Below are positions 1 to 5,237 of a DNA stretch of 5,237 nt, piece after piece. Both the position numbers and the translations under genes were made by a program. The notes below the pieces were generated by a model that was given only the letters and a program-made list of their open reading frames with translations, did no database searches and was not told the DNA's origin. The DNA lies in NCBI GenBank assembly GCA_003511825.1, contig DOIU01000042.1, positions 1-5,237 on the forward strand. The letters run 5' to 3'. Each line of letters starts with the position of its first letter. Positions within the stretch are counted from its first letter, which is position 1. Origin of the DNA: Gammaproteobacteria bacterium (lineage in GTDB: Bacteria; Pseudomonadota; Gammaproteobacteria; Granulosicoccales; Granulosicoccaceae).

Positions 1-945
1 CATTACGCGGACGACAGTCGCGAGCATTTTGAGATCAGCGATGACCCGCGCCTGGCCAGCGAGTCCTGGAATGAGCAGATATCGCTGCTGTGTAATTACG
101 AAGGTGCCAAACTGCTGATGGAAGAGCAGGCGCACCGTGAGATTCAGCCCGTGTTTCGCGTGCATGAGCCGCCCAACGCCGAACGCCTCAAGAAGTTCAG
201 CCGTTTGCTCAATCGTCTGATTGATGCGCATGGCCTGTCGCGAGAGGTGTGGGTGTGGCGCTGGCGAGATGGCAGCTATGGCGACCAGGAAACCATTGCG
301 CACTACTTGCGTCGTTTACCGCGCGATGCAGAAACGGATGCCGTGCGACGCGCGATCACGCACCAGGCGCAAATGCTGAATAACGCGTCTGTGTTTACCG
401 CCGTGCCGGGGCCGCATCATTCCCTCAAACTCGACGGCTATGCGCGTTTCAGTTCGCCGATGCGCGAAGTCGCGGGTATCTTTACCCACAAAGAAATCCT
501 CGAGTTCTGCACCTGTGGCGATGTACCGCCGGCTGCGGTCGAGGACGATCTGGCGTTGCGAGAGCAGGTGATTGAGGCAGCCAACCGCGCGCGCAGTGTG
601 CAAAAGAAACTCACCAAGGCGGTCTACAAGCTGGCGATTGACGACCTTTTTGAGGCTGATCTGGCGCAGCCCTTAGACGCGCGCCCCGAGCGGATGGGCA
701 CGGTGTACGGTGTGCGTCCTTCGCGAGTCTATGTGCGGCTGGACGAGCCAGCCATTGATGTGAAGCTCTACGCCGATGCGCTCGAAGCAGAGCACGATAC
801 GCAATTGACGATGGAGCGGTCGCAGGCTGTGTTGTCGTCGCCCGATGACGGCTTGCGCTTTGTCGTGGGCGCGCGCTTGCGTTTGCGTGTGGTGCGTTAC
901 GATTCACCGCAGGAGCGCTGGATATTGCAGCCTCGGACCGACTAG
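1..945 (+). CDS. RNB-domain exoribonuclease (RNase II/RNase R family), 5'-truncated by window edge
   Basis: The frame is open from base 1 to the TAG at 943-945, giving 314 visible residues. The in-frame ATG at 118 is internal, because family-like sequence (for example NEQISLLCNYEGAKLLM, ending on that Met) runs upstream of it. Family members degrade RNA 3' to 5' in the cytoplasm, using a metal-dependent RNB domain. Visible here is the C-terminal part of that domain, including the segment FSSPMREVAGIFTHKE (visible residues about 150-165). It corresponds to the conserved SPIRRYxDLxxHR stretch that helps form the active site. The Pro-Met-Arg is kept, but the Tyr and Asp positions are Val/Ala and Gly, so this is a divergent branch rather than RNase R itself. 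About 85 C-terminal residues (from about 229) look like an S1-type OB fold. The Asp cluster that binds metal would lie upstream and cannot be judged. A paralogue with reduced activity is possible. Confidence 0.85.
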   Translation, partial: HYADDSREHFEISDDPRLASESWNEQISLLCNYEGAKLLMEEQAHREIQPVFRVHEPPNAERLKKFSRLLNRLIDAHGLSREVWVWRWRDGSYGDQETIAHYLRRLPRDAETDAVRRAITHQAQMLNNASVFTAVPGPHHSLKLDGYARFSSPMREVAGIFTHKEILEFCTCGDVPPAAVEDDLALREQVIEAANRARSVQKKLTKAVYKLAIDDLFEADLAQPLDARPERMGTVYGVRPSRVYVRLDEPAIDVKLYADALEAEHDTQLTMERSQAVLSSPDDGLRFVVGARLRLRVVRYDSPQERWILQPRTD

Positions 946-964
946 CGAGGCACGGGTTTTCTGC

Positions 965-981
965 AGCGGCCCGGTGCCGCT
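965..981. repeat. Short GC-rich inverted repeat between the RNB gene and yheS
   Basis: AGCGGC (965-970) and GCCGCT (976-981) are perfect 6-bp arms around a 5-base loop. No T-run follows, so it is a poor intrinsic terminator. It sits just upstream of the possible -10 of yheS and could be a protein site or chance. Confidence 0.3.
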
Positions 982-986
982 TGCGG

Positions 987-992
987 TAGAAT
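987..992 (+). promoter_or_regulatory. Possible sigma70 -10 element for yheS
   Basis: TAGAAT matches the TATAAT consensus at five of six positions and lies 36 bases before the yheS start, inside the only gap upstream of it. No recognisable -35 hexamer is seen 16-18 bases upstream, and the extended -10 TG is not correctly placed. A weak ribosome site (GGAG, 1013-1016) stands 12 bases before the start codon. Confidence 0.35.
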
Positions 993-1028
993 GCGCCACT
1001 TTCCGATGGGTCGGAGCCCAGTCTCAGC

Positions 1029-2942
1029 ATGTTAAGTTTAAAAGATGTCACCCTGCGGCGCGGCGACAAGGTGCTGTTTACCCACACCGATCTCACGGTG
1101 CATCGCGGCCAGCGAGTTGGGGTGACGGGCGCGAACGGCGCCGGCAAGTCCAGTCTGTTTCGCTTGTTGCAGGGCGAGCTGGACACCGATACCGGAGAGG
1201 TGGACCTGGCGGCAGGCTTGGTGTTTGCGAGCACGGATCAGGAAGTCGCCGCCAGCCCGCGCTTGGCGCGCGAATACGTCATCGATGGTGACACCAGCTT
1301 GCGTGCGGTAGAGGCGCGCCTGCAACAGGCCGAGGGTGCCGGCGACGGTCAGCAGCACGCCACCTTGCTGGCCGAGTACGAGCAGCACGGCGGTTACACG
1401 GCGGCGGCGCGCGCGGCGAGTCTGCTCAGTGGCTTGGGCTTTAGCGAGGCGCAACAGCAGCAGCCGTTGGCGGATTTCTCGGGCGGTTGGCGGATGCGCT
1501 TGAACTTGGCGCGCGCACTGATGTGCCCGAGCGATGTGTTGCTGCTGGATGAGCCCACCAACCACTTGGATCTCGACGCTGTCTTGTGGTTGGAATCGTG
1601 GCTGCTGCGTTATCCCGGCACCTTGTTGCTGATCTCGCATGACCGCGAATTTCTTGATCGCGTTTGCACCCACATCGCCCATATGGAACACCAACGCATC
1701 CGACTGTATACCGGTAATTACTCGGCCTTTGAACGCCAGCGTGCCGAGCAATTGGCCGCGCAACAAGCCGACTATGTGCGTCAGCAGCGGGAGATCGCGC
1801 ACATCCAAGACTTTGTGCGGCGTTTTCGCGCCAAGGCGACCAAGGCCAAGCAGGCCCAGAGCCGCCTCAAAGCCCTGGAGCGGATGGAGCTGATATCACC
1901 CGCGCACGTGGACTCTGCCTTTCACTTTGCCTTTTTGACGCCCTCGCATTTGCCGAGCCCGTTGTTGTCACTTGAGCAGGTGGACTGCGGCTATGCCTCA
2001 GAGCAACCCGTGCTGCAGGCCGTGTCTGCTGCGATTGATTCCGGCGCACGCATCGGTCTGCTTGGGATGAACGGCGCGGGCAAATCCACCTTGGTGCGCA
2101 CCCTGGTCGGTGACTTGCCGCGGCTGACAGGCCAGTCGCACGCATCGCCGCACCTGAAGGTGGGCTACTTTGCTCAGCACCAATTGGAACAGCTACCGCA
2201 ATCCGACACGGTGCTGGCCTACCTACAAGCGGTCTCGCCCGAGGCGCCGGAGACCGAGTTGCGCGACTTCGCGGGCGGCTTTGGGTTTCAGGGTGACAAC
2301 GTGTTTGCTGTGATCGAGACGCTGTCAGGAGGCGAGAAAGCGCGCTTGGTGTTGGCCGGTATTGTGCGCAACAAACCGAACTTCCTGCTGCTTGATGAGC
2401 CGACTAACCATCTTGACATCGAAATGCGCCATGCCTTGACCTTGGCGCTGCAGGATTACCCCGGTGCCTTGGTCGTTGTCTCGCACGATCGGCATCTGTT
2501 GCGCTGCTGTGCCGACGAGCTGTGGTTGGTGGCGAACGGGCAAGTGGCGCCGTTTGACGCTGATCTGGACGCCTACACCCAGTGGTTGGCGGAGCAACGC
2601 AAGCAGCTGGCAGCGGCGATCACTGATGCGCAGCCTGCAGCTGCAAAAGCGCATACCGCCAGTGCGCGGCGCGAAGAGAAACGCCTCGCCGCGCAACAGC
2701 GGCAAAAGCTGCAGCCGCTCAAGCGCACTGTGGCGCGGGCCGAAGCCGCGCTGGATGAAGTCGCGGCGTCGCTCACGACGCTTGAAACCACGCTGGCTGA
2801 CCCCGAGATGTACACTGACGCACAAAAGGAGCGCCTGCAAACATTACTGGTCGAGCAGGCTCGGCTGAAAAAGCGTCATGATCAACTAGAATCTGACTGG
2901 ATGTTGGCGATGGAAGCCCTCGAGGCGGCCTCAACCTCTTAG
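1029..2942 (+). CDS. yheS: ABC-F family ATPase YheS, ribosome-associated translation factor
   Basis: Soluble 637-residue protein with two ATP-binding cassettes and no membrane segment, so it is a translation factor rather than a transporter. Cassette 1 has Walker A GANGAGKSS (34-42), signature SGGWR (151-155), Walker B LLLDEPTNHLD (171-181) and the switch His in ISHD (202-205). The inter-domain linker (about 206-310) carries the basic run RFRAKATKAKQAQSR (265-279), the arm that in ABC-F proteins enters the ribosomal E site toward the P-site tRNA. Cassette 2 has GMNGAGKST (346-354), LSGGEKAR (432-439), LLLDEPTNHLD (453-463) and VSHD (484-487). Residues about 525-630 form a charged, Gln/Lys/Glu-rich coiled coil. 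Length, start position and both signatures match E. coli YheS, separating it from Uup and EttA. Both catalytic Glu residues are present, so it should hydrolyse ATP. Family members relieve stalled or unfavourable ribosome states; YheS has been linked to nascent-chain-dependent stalling. The start at 1029 aligns with the E. coli start. Confidence 0.95.
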   Translation: MLSLKDVTLRRGDKVLFTHTDLTVHRGQRVGVTGANGAGKSSLFRLLQGELDTDTGEVDLAAGLVFASTDQEVAASPRLAREYVIDGDTSLRAVEARLQQAEGAGDGQQHATLLAEYEQHGGYTAAARAASLLSGLGFSEAQQQQPLADFSGGWRMRLNLARALMCPSDVLLLDEPTNHLDLDAVLWLESWLLRYPGTLLLISHDREFLDRVCTHIAHMEHQRIRLYTGNYSAFERQRAEQLAAQQADYVRQQREIAHIQDFVRRFRAKATKAKQAQSRLKALERMELISPAHVDSAFHFAFLTPSHLPSPLLSLEQVDCGYASEQPVLQAVSAAIDSGARIGLLGMNGAGKSTLVRTLVGDLPRLTGQSHASPHLKVGYFAQHQLEQLPQSDTVLAYLQAVSPEAPETELRDFAGGFGFQGDNVFAVIETLSGGEKARLVLAGIVRNKPNFLLLDEPTNHLDIEMRHALTLALQDYPGALVVVSHDRHLLRCCADELWLVANGQVAPFDADLDAYTQWLAEQRKQLAAAITDAQPAAAKAHTASARREEKRLAAQQRQKLQPLKRTVARAEAALDEVAASLTTLETTLADPEMYTDAQKERLQTLLVEQARLKKRHDQLESDWMLAMEALEAASTS

Positions 2943-3025
2943 CGCTTGAGCAGGTTTATTGGCGCTCTGACTATGAGGCTATCACCATCGCTGTTGAACC
3001 ACTTTGTTGCTCACAGGACACACAC

Positions 3026-3748
3026 ATGATCAAGCATACCGTCAGACTCGCTTGCCTCAGCCTTGCGCTGGCCCCGCTGCCGCTGCTGGCGGACAATGAC
3101 TTTGACAACCTTCGCGACCTCGCGCAGGACGATTTCCGCACGCTGTCTGAAGACTTAGCCGCAGCGACCAGTTATAAAGCCGTGTCGCCGGCAGAGCCAT
3201 TGGGGCTGCTCGGTTTTGATATCGGCCTGGAATTGACGGCCACCAAGCTGGATAAAGACATCTTTGAAGATGCCAGCGCCGGGGACTGGGATCTGGGCTA
3301 CTTGCCGTTGCCAAAAGTGCATGCGCACAAAGGCCTGCCGTTTAATGTTGATGTCGGGGCTTTTTACGCGGGTGCGCCGGGGACGGATATCAGCCTGATT
3401 GGCGGCGAAATCCGCTACTCTTTGCTCGAAGGCTCGATCATATCGCCGGCATTGGCGTTCCGATTGACCTATAGCCGCTTGGAAGGTGTTGATGAGCTGG
3501 AGTTGGAGAACACCGGTATTGAAGTCTCCATCTCAAAAGGTTTTGCCATGCTGACCCCTTATGCCGGTGTTGGCTCCATCCGCACCACCAGTGAAGCGGT
3601 GGACGTGGATGAATTGGATGAAGAAACCTTCAGTTCCACAAAACTGTTTGCCGGGCTGAATGTTAACCTCGGCATGAATCTCGGCTTTGAAGCCGACGTG
3701 ACCGGCGGTGTGCCCTCCTACAGCCTCAAGGCTAGCTTGCGCTTCTAA
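3026..3748 (+). CDS. Exported protein, probable small outer-membrane beta-barrel
   Basis: I do not recognise a named family. The 240-residue product begins with a clear Sec signal peptide: basic MIKHTVR, a hydrophobic stretch to about residue 20, and a likely cut after LLA (22) before DN. After an acidic, possibly helical segment (about 23-50), the rest alternates polar and hydrophobic residues as in beta strands (for example FDIGLELTATKL, ISLIGGEIRYSLL, LAFRLTYSRL, FEADVTGG). The chain ends in YSLKASLRF; a terminal Phe after alternating hydrophobics is the usual C-terminal signal for outer-membrane assembly. An acidic loop lies at about 191-201 (AVDVDELDEET). The start is backed by AGGA at 3015-3018, seven bases upstream. 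The only Cys (10) lies inside the signal sequence and does not form a lipobox. It could be a porin-like channel or a structural barrel; the substrate is unknown. It lies 72 bases before the bufferin precursor on the same strand. Confidence 0.75.
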   Translation: MIKHTVRLACLSLALAPLPLLADNDFDNLRDLAQDDFRTLSEDLAAATSYKAVSPAEPLGLLGFDIGLELTATKLDKDIFEDASAGDWDLGYLPLPKVHAHKGLPFNVDVGAFYAGAPGTDISLIGGEIRYSLLEGSIISPALAFRLTYSRLEGVDELELENTGIEVSISKGFAMLTPYAGVGSIRTTSEAVDVDELDEETFSSTKLFAGLNVNLGMNLGFEADVTGGVPSYSLKASLRF

Positions 3749-3749
3749 A

Positions 3750-3779
3750 CGCAATGGGCACTGTGCGGCGCGCATTGCG
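3750..3779. repeat. Inverted repeat between the barrel gene and bufA
   Basis: CGCAATG (3750-3756) pairs perfectly with CATTGCG (3773-3779) across a 16-base, GC-rich loop. It starts two bases after the upstream stop codon, where a terminator would sit, but no T-run follows. It may slow or end the upstream transcript, protect its 3' end, or serve as an operator for bufA. I see no convincing -35/-10 pair between here and bufA. Confidence 0.35.
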
Positions 3780-3820
3780 CTTGTTACCGCACTCATGGCA
3801 CTTTACGGAGACCCTACATC

Positions 3821-4096
3821 ATGAGTAATACGCTTAAGAAAAACCATAACGTCGTCTTGGCCAGCGCTGCGGCGGCACTGTTGGCGGGCGCACCCGTCAC
3901 GGCATCTGCCGCCGTCGAGGAAAACCCCATGGGCAAGTGTTGGGGCGTCAATTCTTGCAAAGGCAGCAGTGATTGCAAGACTGCCACCAGCGCCTGCGCC
4001 GGTAAAAACGCCTGCAAAAGCGAAGGCTTCTTGAAGATGAAATTCAAGCAATGCACCGAGCTGGGTGGTGACTTTGAAAAGATCAACGATCGTTAA
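3821..4096 (+). CDS. bufA: Bufferin-type RiPP precursor, periplasmic six-cysteine metallophore (BufA2-like)
   Basis: The 91-residue product starts with a Sec signal peptide: MSNTLKKNHN, a hydrophobic Ala/Leu/Val run (11-26), and a cut site ASA|A near residue 30. The mature part of about 61 residues is Lys/Gly/Ser-rich with six Cys at 40, 46, 52, 59, 65 and 78. The motif CxGxNxCK occurs twice (40-47 and 59-66). In bufferins, the signal peptide replaces the usual RiPP leader. The MNIO enzyme modifies core Cys residues in the cytoplasm, and the product is exported to the periplasm, where it sequesters copper. The gene directly downstream encodes that enzyme, which supports the call strongly. The Cys pattern differs from the four-Cys DUF2282 (BufA1) type and fits the six-Cys group I know as BufA2; the subgroup label is from memory. 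GGAG at 3807-3810, ten bases upstream, supports the start. The copper role and which Cys are modified are inferred. Confidence 0.85.
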   Translation: MSNTLKKNHNVVLASAAAALLAGAPVTASAAVEENPMGKCWGVNSCKGSSDCKTATSACAGKNACKSEGFLKMKFKQCTELGGDFEKINDR

Positions 4097-4124
4097 GCAC
4101 GACCCGCCCGTTTAAAAGACCTAC

Positions 4125-4163
4125 AGCGCGCTGCTCGGGCAGGGCAGTGCGCTCGCTTTCCTT
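4125..4163 (+). terminator. Hairpin with weak T-tract after bufA, likely leaky terminator
   Basis: AGCGCGCTGCTC (4125-4136) pairs with GGGCAGTGCGCT (4142-4153): twelve pairs including two G-T, around a five-base loop. It is followed by CGCTTTCCTT, a broken T-tract. The strong stem with a poor tract suggests partial termination, letting some transcripts run on into bufB while most end after bufA. It could also act as a 3' stabiliser of bufA mRNA. Confidence 0.55.
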
Positions 4164-4234
4164 CGACAGCTGCCATTGTGGCCTTCCCGTTGACTGATCG
4201 TTTGCTGATTGCTCACCTCGCATCGCCCACGACT

Positions 4235-4243
4235 TGGTATACT
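4235..4243 (+). promoter_or_regulatory. Extended -10 promoter for bufB
   Basis: TGGTATACT is an extended -10 element: TG, one base, then TATACT (4238-4243), five of six to consensus. No good -35 is visible at normal spacing, as is usual for extended -10 promoters. Transcription would begin near 4250, giving a leader of about 65 bases before bufB. The 218-base gap between bufA and bufB would otherwise be unusually long for an operon of this type. Confidence 0.55.
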
Positions 4244-4253
4244 CAGCCTGAGT
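4241..4253. promoter_or_regulatory. Operator-like dyad over the bufB -10 and start site
   Basis: ACTCAG (4241-4246) and CTGAGT (4248-4253) are perfect 6-bp arms around a single C. The left arm overlaps the last three bases of the -10 element and the right arm covers the predicted start site. A bound repressor here would block the polymerase. The regulator is not in the window. Confidence 0.35.
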
Positions 4254-4270
4254 GCAGTGATGTGCACTGC
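4251..4270 (+). repeat. Overlapping inverted repeats in the bufB leader
   Basis: Two alternative stems share the same bases: AGTGCA (4251-4256) with TGCACT (4263-4268), and GCAGTG (4254-4259) with CACTGC (4265-4270). They fall at the predicted 5' end of the bufB transcript, so they could form a stabilising 5' hairpin or be a second binding site next to the dyad at 4241-4253. Confidence 0.35.
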
Positions 4271-4314
4271 GCTTGTTTGCCGCGTGCATAGCGGCGCGTC
4301 ATGAGTAAGCTGAC

Positions 4315-5169
4315 ATGAATGACACTCTCACGGTACCAGAGCGGCCCTGGCTTGGGTTTGGGCTGGGTTTGCGCACGGATCATTACCAAACCATCTTGGA
4401 TGAGCATCCTGACGTTGATTGGTTTGAAATCATCTCCGAGAACTATATGGTACCGGGCGGCAAGCCCTTGCACTTTTTGGACAAAGTCCGTGCCGACTAC
4501 CCGATGGTGATGCACGGGGTGTCTTTATCCATCGGCAGTACGGACCCATTGGACCGACGCTATCTCAGCCAGCTGAAAAATCTGGCCGAGCGGGTGCAGC
4601 CACAGTGGATCTCCGACCACTTGTGCTGGACCGGCGTGCGTGGACAAAACATGCATGACTTATTGCCCTTGCCCTATACCGAAGAGGCTGTCCAGCATGT
4701 GGTCGATCGGGTGCAACAGGTGCAGGAGTTCCTTGGGCGCCGCTTGATGCTGGAGAATCTGTCGAGCTACGTCACCTATCATCAGTCGGAGATGACCGAG
4801 TGGGAATTCATCACACAGATCAGCGAGCAGGCGGATTGCCTGATTCTGCTTGACGTGAACAATGTGTATGTCTCATCGATCAATCACTCCTTTGAGCCGC
4901 TCGATTATATTCGCGGTGTGCCGCAAGAGCGCGTGTGGCAGATTCACATCGCGGGCCACACCACCAACGAGTCGGGCGCGATTATGATTGATACCCACGA
5001 CATGCCCGTGCGGGATGAAGTCTGGGACGTCTACGCAGACACACTGCGCGAGATCGGTCCCGTTTCGACGATGATTGAGCGCGACGATAATATTCCACCG
5101 CTCGCGGAATTGCTGGACGAGCTGGGCATGGCGCGCAAGGTGGCGGAAGGGGTGCTGGGCCCTGCATGA
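4315..5169 (+). CDS. bufB: MNIO-family (DUF692) iron oxidase, bufferin-modifying enzyme BufB
   Basis: The 284-residue cytoplasmic TIM-barrel-type enzyme belongs to the multinuclear non-heme iron oxidase family, with MbnB and TglH as relatives. MNIO enzymes use iron and oxygen to rearrange cysteines in RiPP precursors; bufferin enzymes are reported to make thiooxazole groups. Conserved blocks, in order, are: GFGLGLR (14-20), WFEIISENYM (36-45), MHGVSLSIG (66-74, His67), SDHLCW (100-105, His102), LENLSSY (146-152, Glu147), LLDVNNVYVSSINH (178-191, Asp180, Asn183, His191), IHIAGH (210-215), DTHD (226-229) and MIERD (253-257, Glu255). These His, Asp and Glu residues are the usual candidates for metal ligands, and none looks missing. 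An in-frame TAA at 4306-4308 leaves ATG 4315 as the first possible ATG start. The ribosome site is weak (GAG, 4303-4305). The gene overlaps bufC by four bases (ATGA), implying coupled translation. Its substrate should be the precursor encoded at 3821-4096. Confidence 0.93.
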   Translation: MNDTLTVPERPWLGFGLGLRTDHYQTILDEHPDVDWFEIISENYMVPGGKPLHFLDKVRADYPMVMHGVSLSIGSTDPLDRRYLSQLKNLAERVQPQWISDHLCWTGVRGQNMHDLLPLPYTEEAVQHVVDRVQQVQEFLGRRLMLENLSSYVTYHQSEMTEWEFITQISEQADCLILLDVNNVYVSSINHSFEPLDYIRGVPQERVWQIHIAGHTTNESGAIMIDTHDMPVRDEVWDVYADTLREIGPVSTMIERDDNIPPLAELLDELGMARKVAEGVLGPA

Positions 5170-5237
5170 AAGACCTGAAAAAACTCCAGGAGCAATTCGC
5201 GGCCTATCTGCGCGGTGATGCTGATAGTGCCATCATG
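5166..5237 (+). CDS. bufC: Start of bufC, DUF2063-type RiPP recognition/partner protein (3' end outside window)
   Basis: Only 24 codons are visible, beginning at the ATG of the ATGA overlap with bufB: MKDLKKLQEQFAAYLRGDAD and four more residues. A short amphipathic helix of the form LxxLQxxFaxxLrg opens many DUF2063 proteins, which are encoded directly after DUF692 genes and deliver the precursor to the MNIO enzyme. Position and overlap support this more than the short sequence does. The ribosome site lies inside the end of bufB (GGAAGGGG region near 5146-5153). Confidence 0.75.
   Translation, partial: MKDLKKLQEQFAAYLRGDADSAIM

Noticed and set aside
611..1234. 207-codon open frame on the minus strand
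   Set aside because: It spans the end of the RNB gene, the intergenic gap and the start of yheS; composition is Arg/Ala/Ser/Pro-rich and low in motifs, so it is a shadow frame.
845..1291. 148-codon + strand frame bridging the RNB gene and yheS
   Set aside because: It overlaps both real genes out of frame and has no recognisable domain.
1038..1808. 256-codon open frame on the minus strand
   Set aside because: It lies entirely opposite yheS, whose motifs are unmistakable; the minus-strand translation is rich in Arg/Gln/Ala with no family pattern. It is a codon-bias shadow.
2325..2840. 171-codon minus-strand frame opposite the yheS 3' half
   Set aside because: It lies antisense to the second cassette and coiled coil; no independent support.
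2941..2966. AGCGC/GCGCT inverted repeat just after yheS as a terminator
   Set aside because: Only five perfect pairs with a long loop and no T-run; too weak to call.
2946..2977. TTGAGC ... TATGAG as a promoter for the barrel gene
   Set aside because: The spacer is 20 bases and both hexamers are mediocre; the 83-base gap 2943-3025 shows no convincing promoter.
3026..3055. Lipoprotein lipobox at Cys10 of the barrel-like protein
   Set aside because: The Cys is within the hydrophobic core, too close to the N-terminus, and the residues before it (Val-Arg-Leu-Ala) do not fit a lipobox. Cleavage after LLA at 22 is more likely.
3821..4096. Precursor as a four-Cys DUF2282 (BufA1) bufferin
   Set aside because: Six Cys with a CxGxNxCK duplication do not fit the four-Cys pattern; the six-Cys class fits better.
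3821..4096. Precursor as a metallothionein or small antimicrobial toxin
   Set aside because: The signal peptide and direct linkage to an MNIO oxidase and its partner favour a modified RiPP metallophore; no immunity or ABC export gene is seen.

Overview
The window reads as an ordinary chromosomal segment of a gammaproteobacterium. The main evidence is an ABC-F protein that follows the E. coli YheS pattern end to end, with the same 637-residue length. Base composition is moderately GC-rich by eye, and every supported gene lies on the + strand. I cannot name a genus, and I see no insertion sequence, tRNA, rRNA or CRISPR array.

Layout. Positions 1-945 hold the 3' part of an RNB-family (RNase II/RNase R type) exoribonuclease gene, whose start lies outside the window. 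After an 83-base gap with a possible -10 element comes yheS (1029-2942), a complete tandem-ATPase translation factor. After another 83 bases comes a 240-residue exported protein (3026-3748) with the look of a small outer-membrane beta-barrel.

From 3821 to the end is the most interesting part, a bufferin-type RiPP locus. bufA (3821-4096) encodes a 91-residue precursor with a signal peptide and six cysteines. bufB (4315-5169) encodes an MNIO/DUF692 iron oxidase. bufC (from 5166, cut by the window end) encodes the start of a DUF2063-type partner protein, coupled to bufB by an ATGA overlap. In the known bufferin systems the MNIO enzyme and its partner convert precursor cysteines to thiooxazole-type groups, and the exported product binds copper in the periplasm. 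The same scheme is inferred here.

The 218 bases between bufA and bufB are not empty. They carry a strong 12-bp hairpin shaped like a leaky terminator, then an extended -10 promoter (TGGTATACT) with a perfect dyad across its 3' edge, and a second hairpin in the predicted 5' leader. This suggests that the precursor is made in excess over its modifying enzymes and that bufBC has its own regulated promoter. Whether the barrel-like protein upstream belongs to the same system is open.
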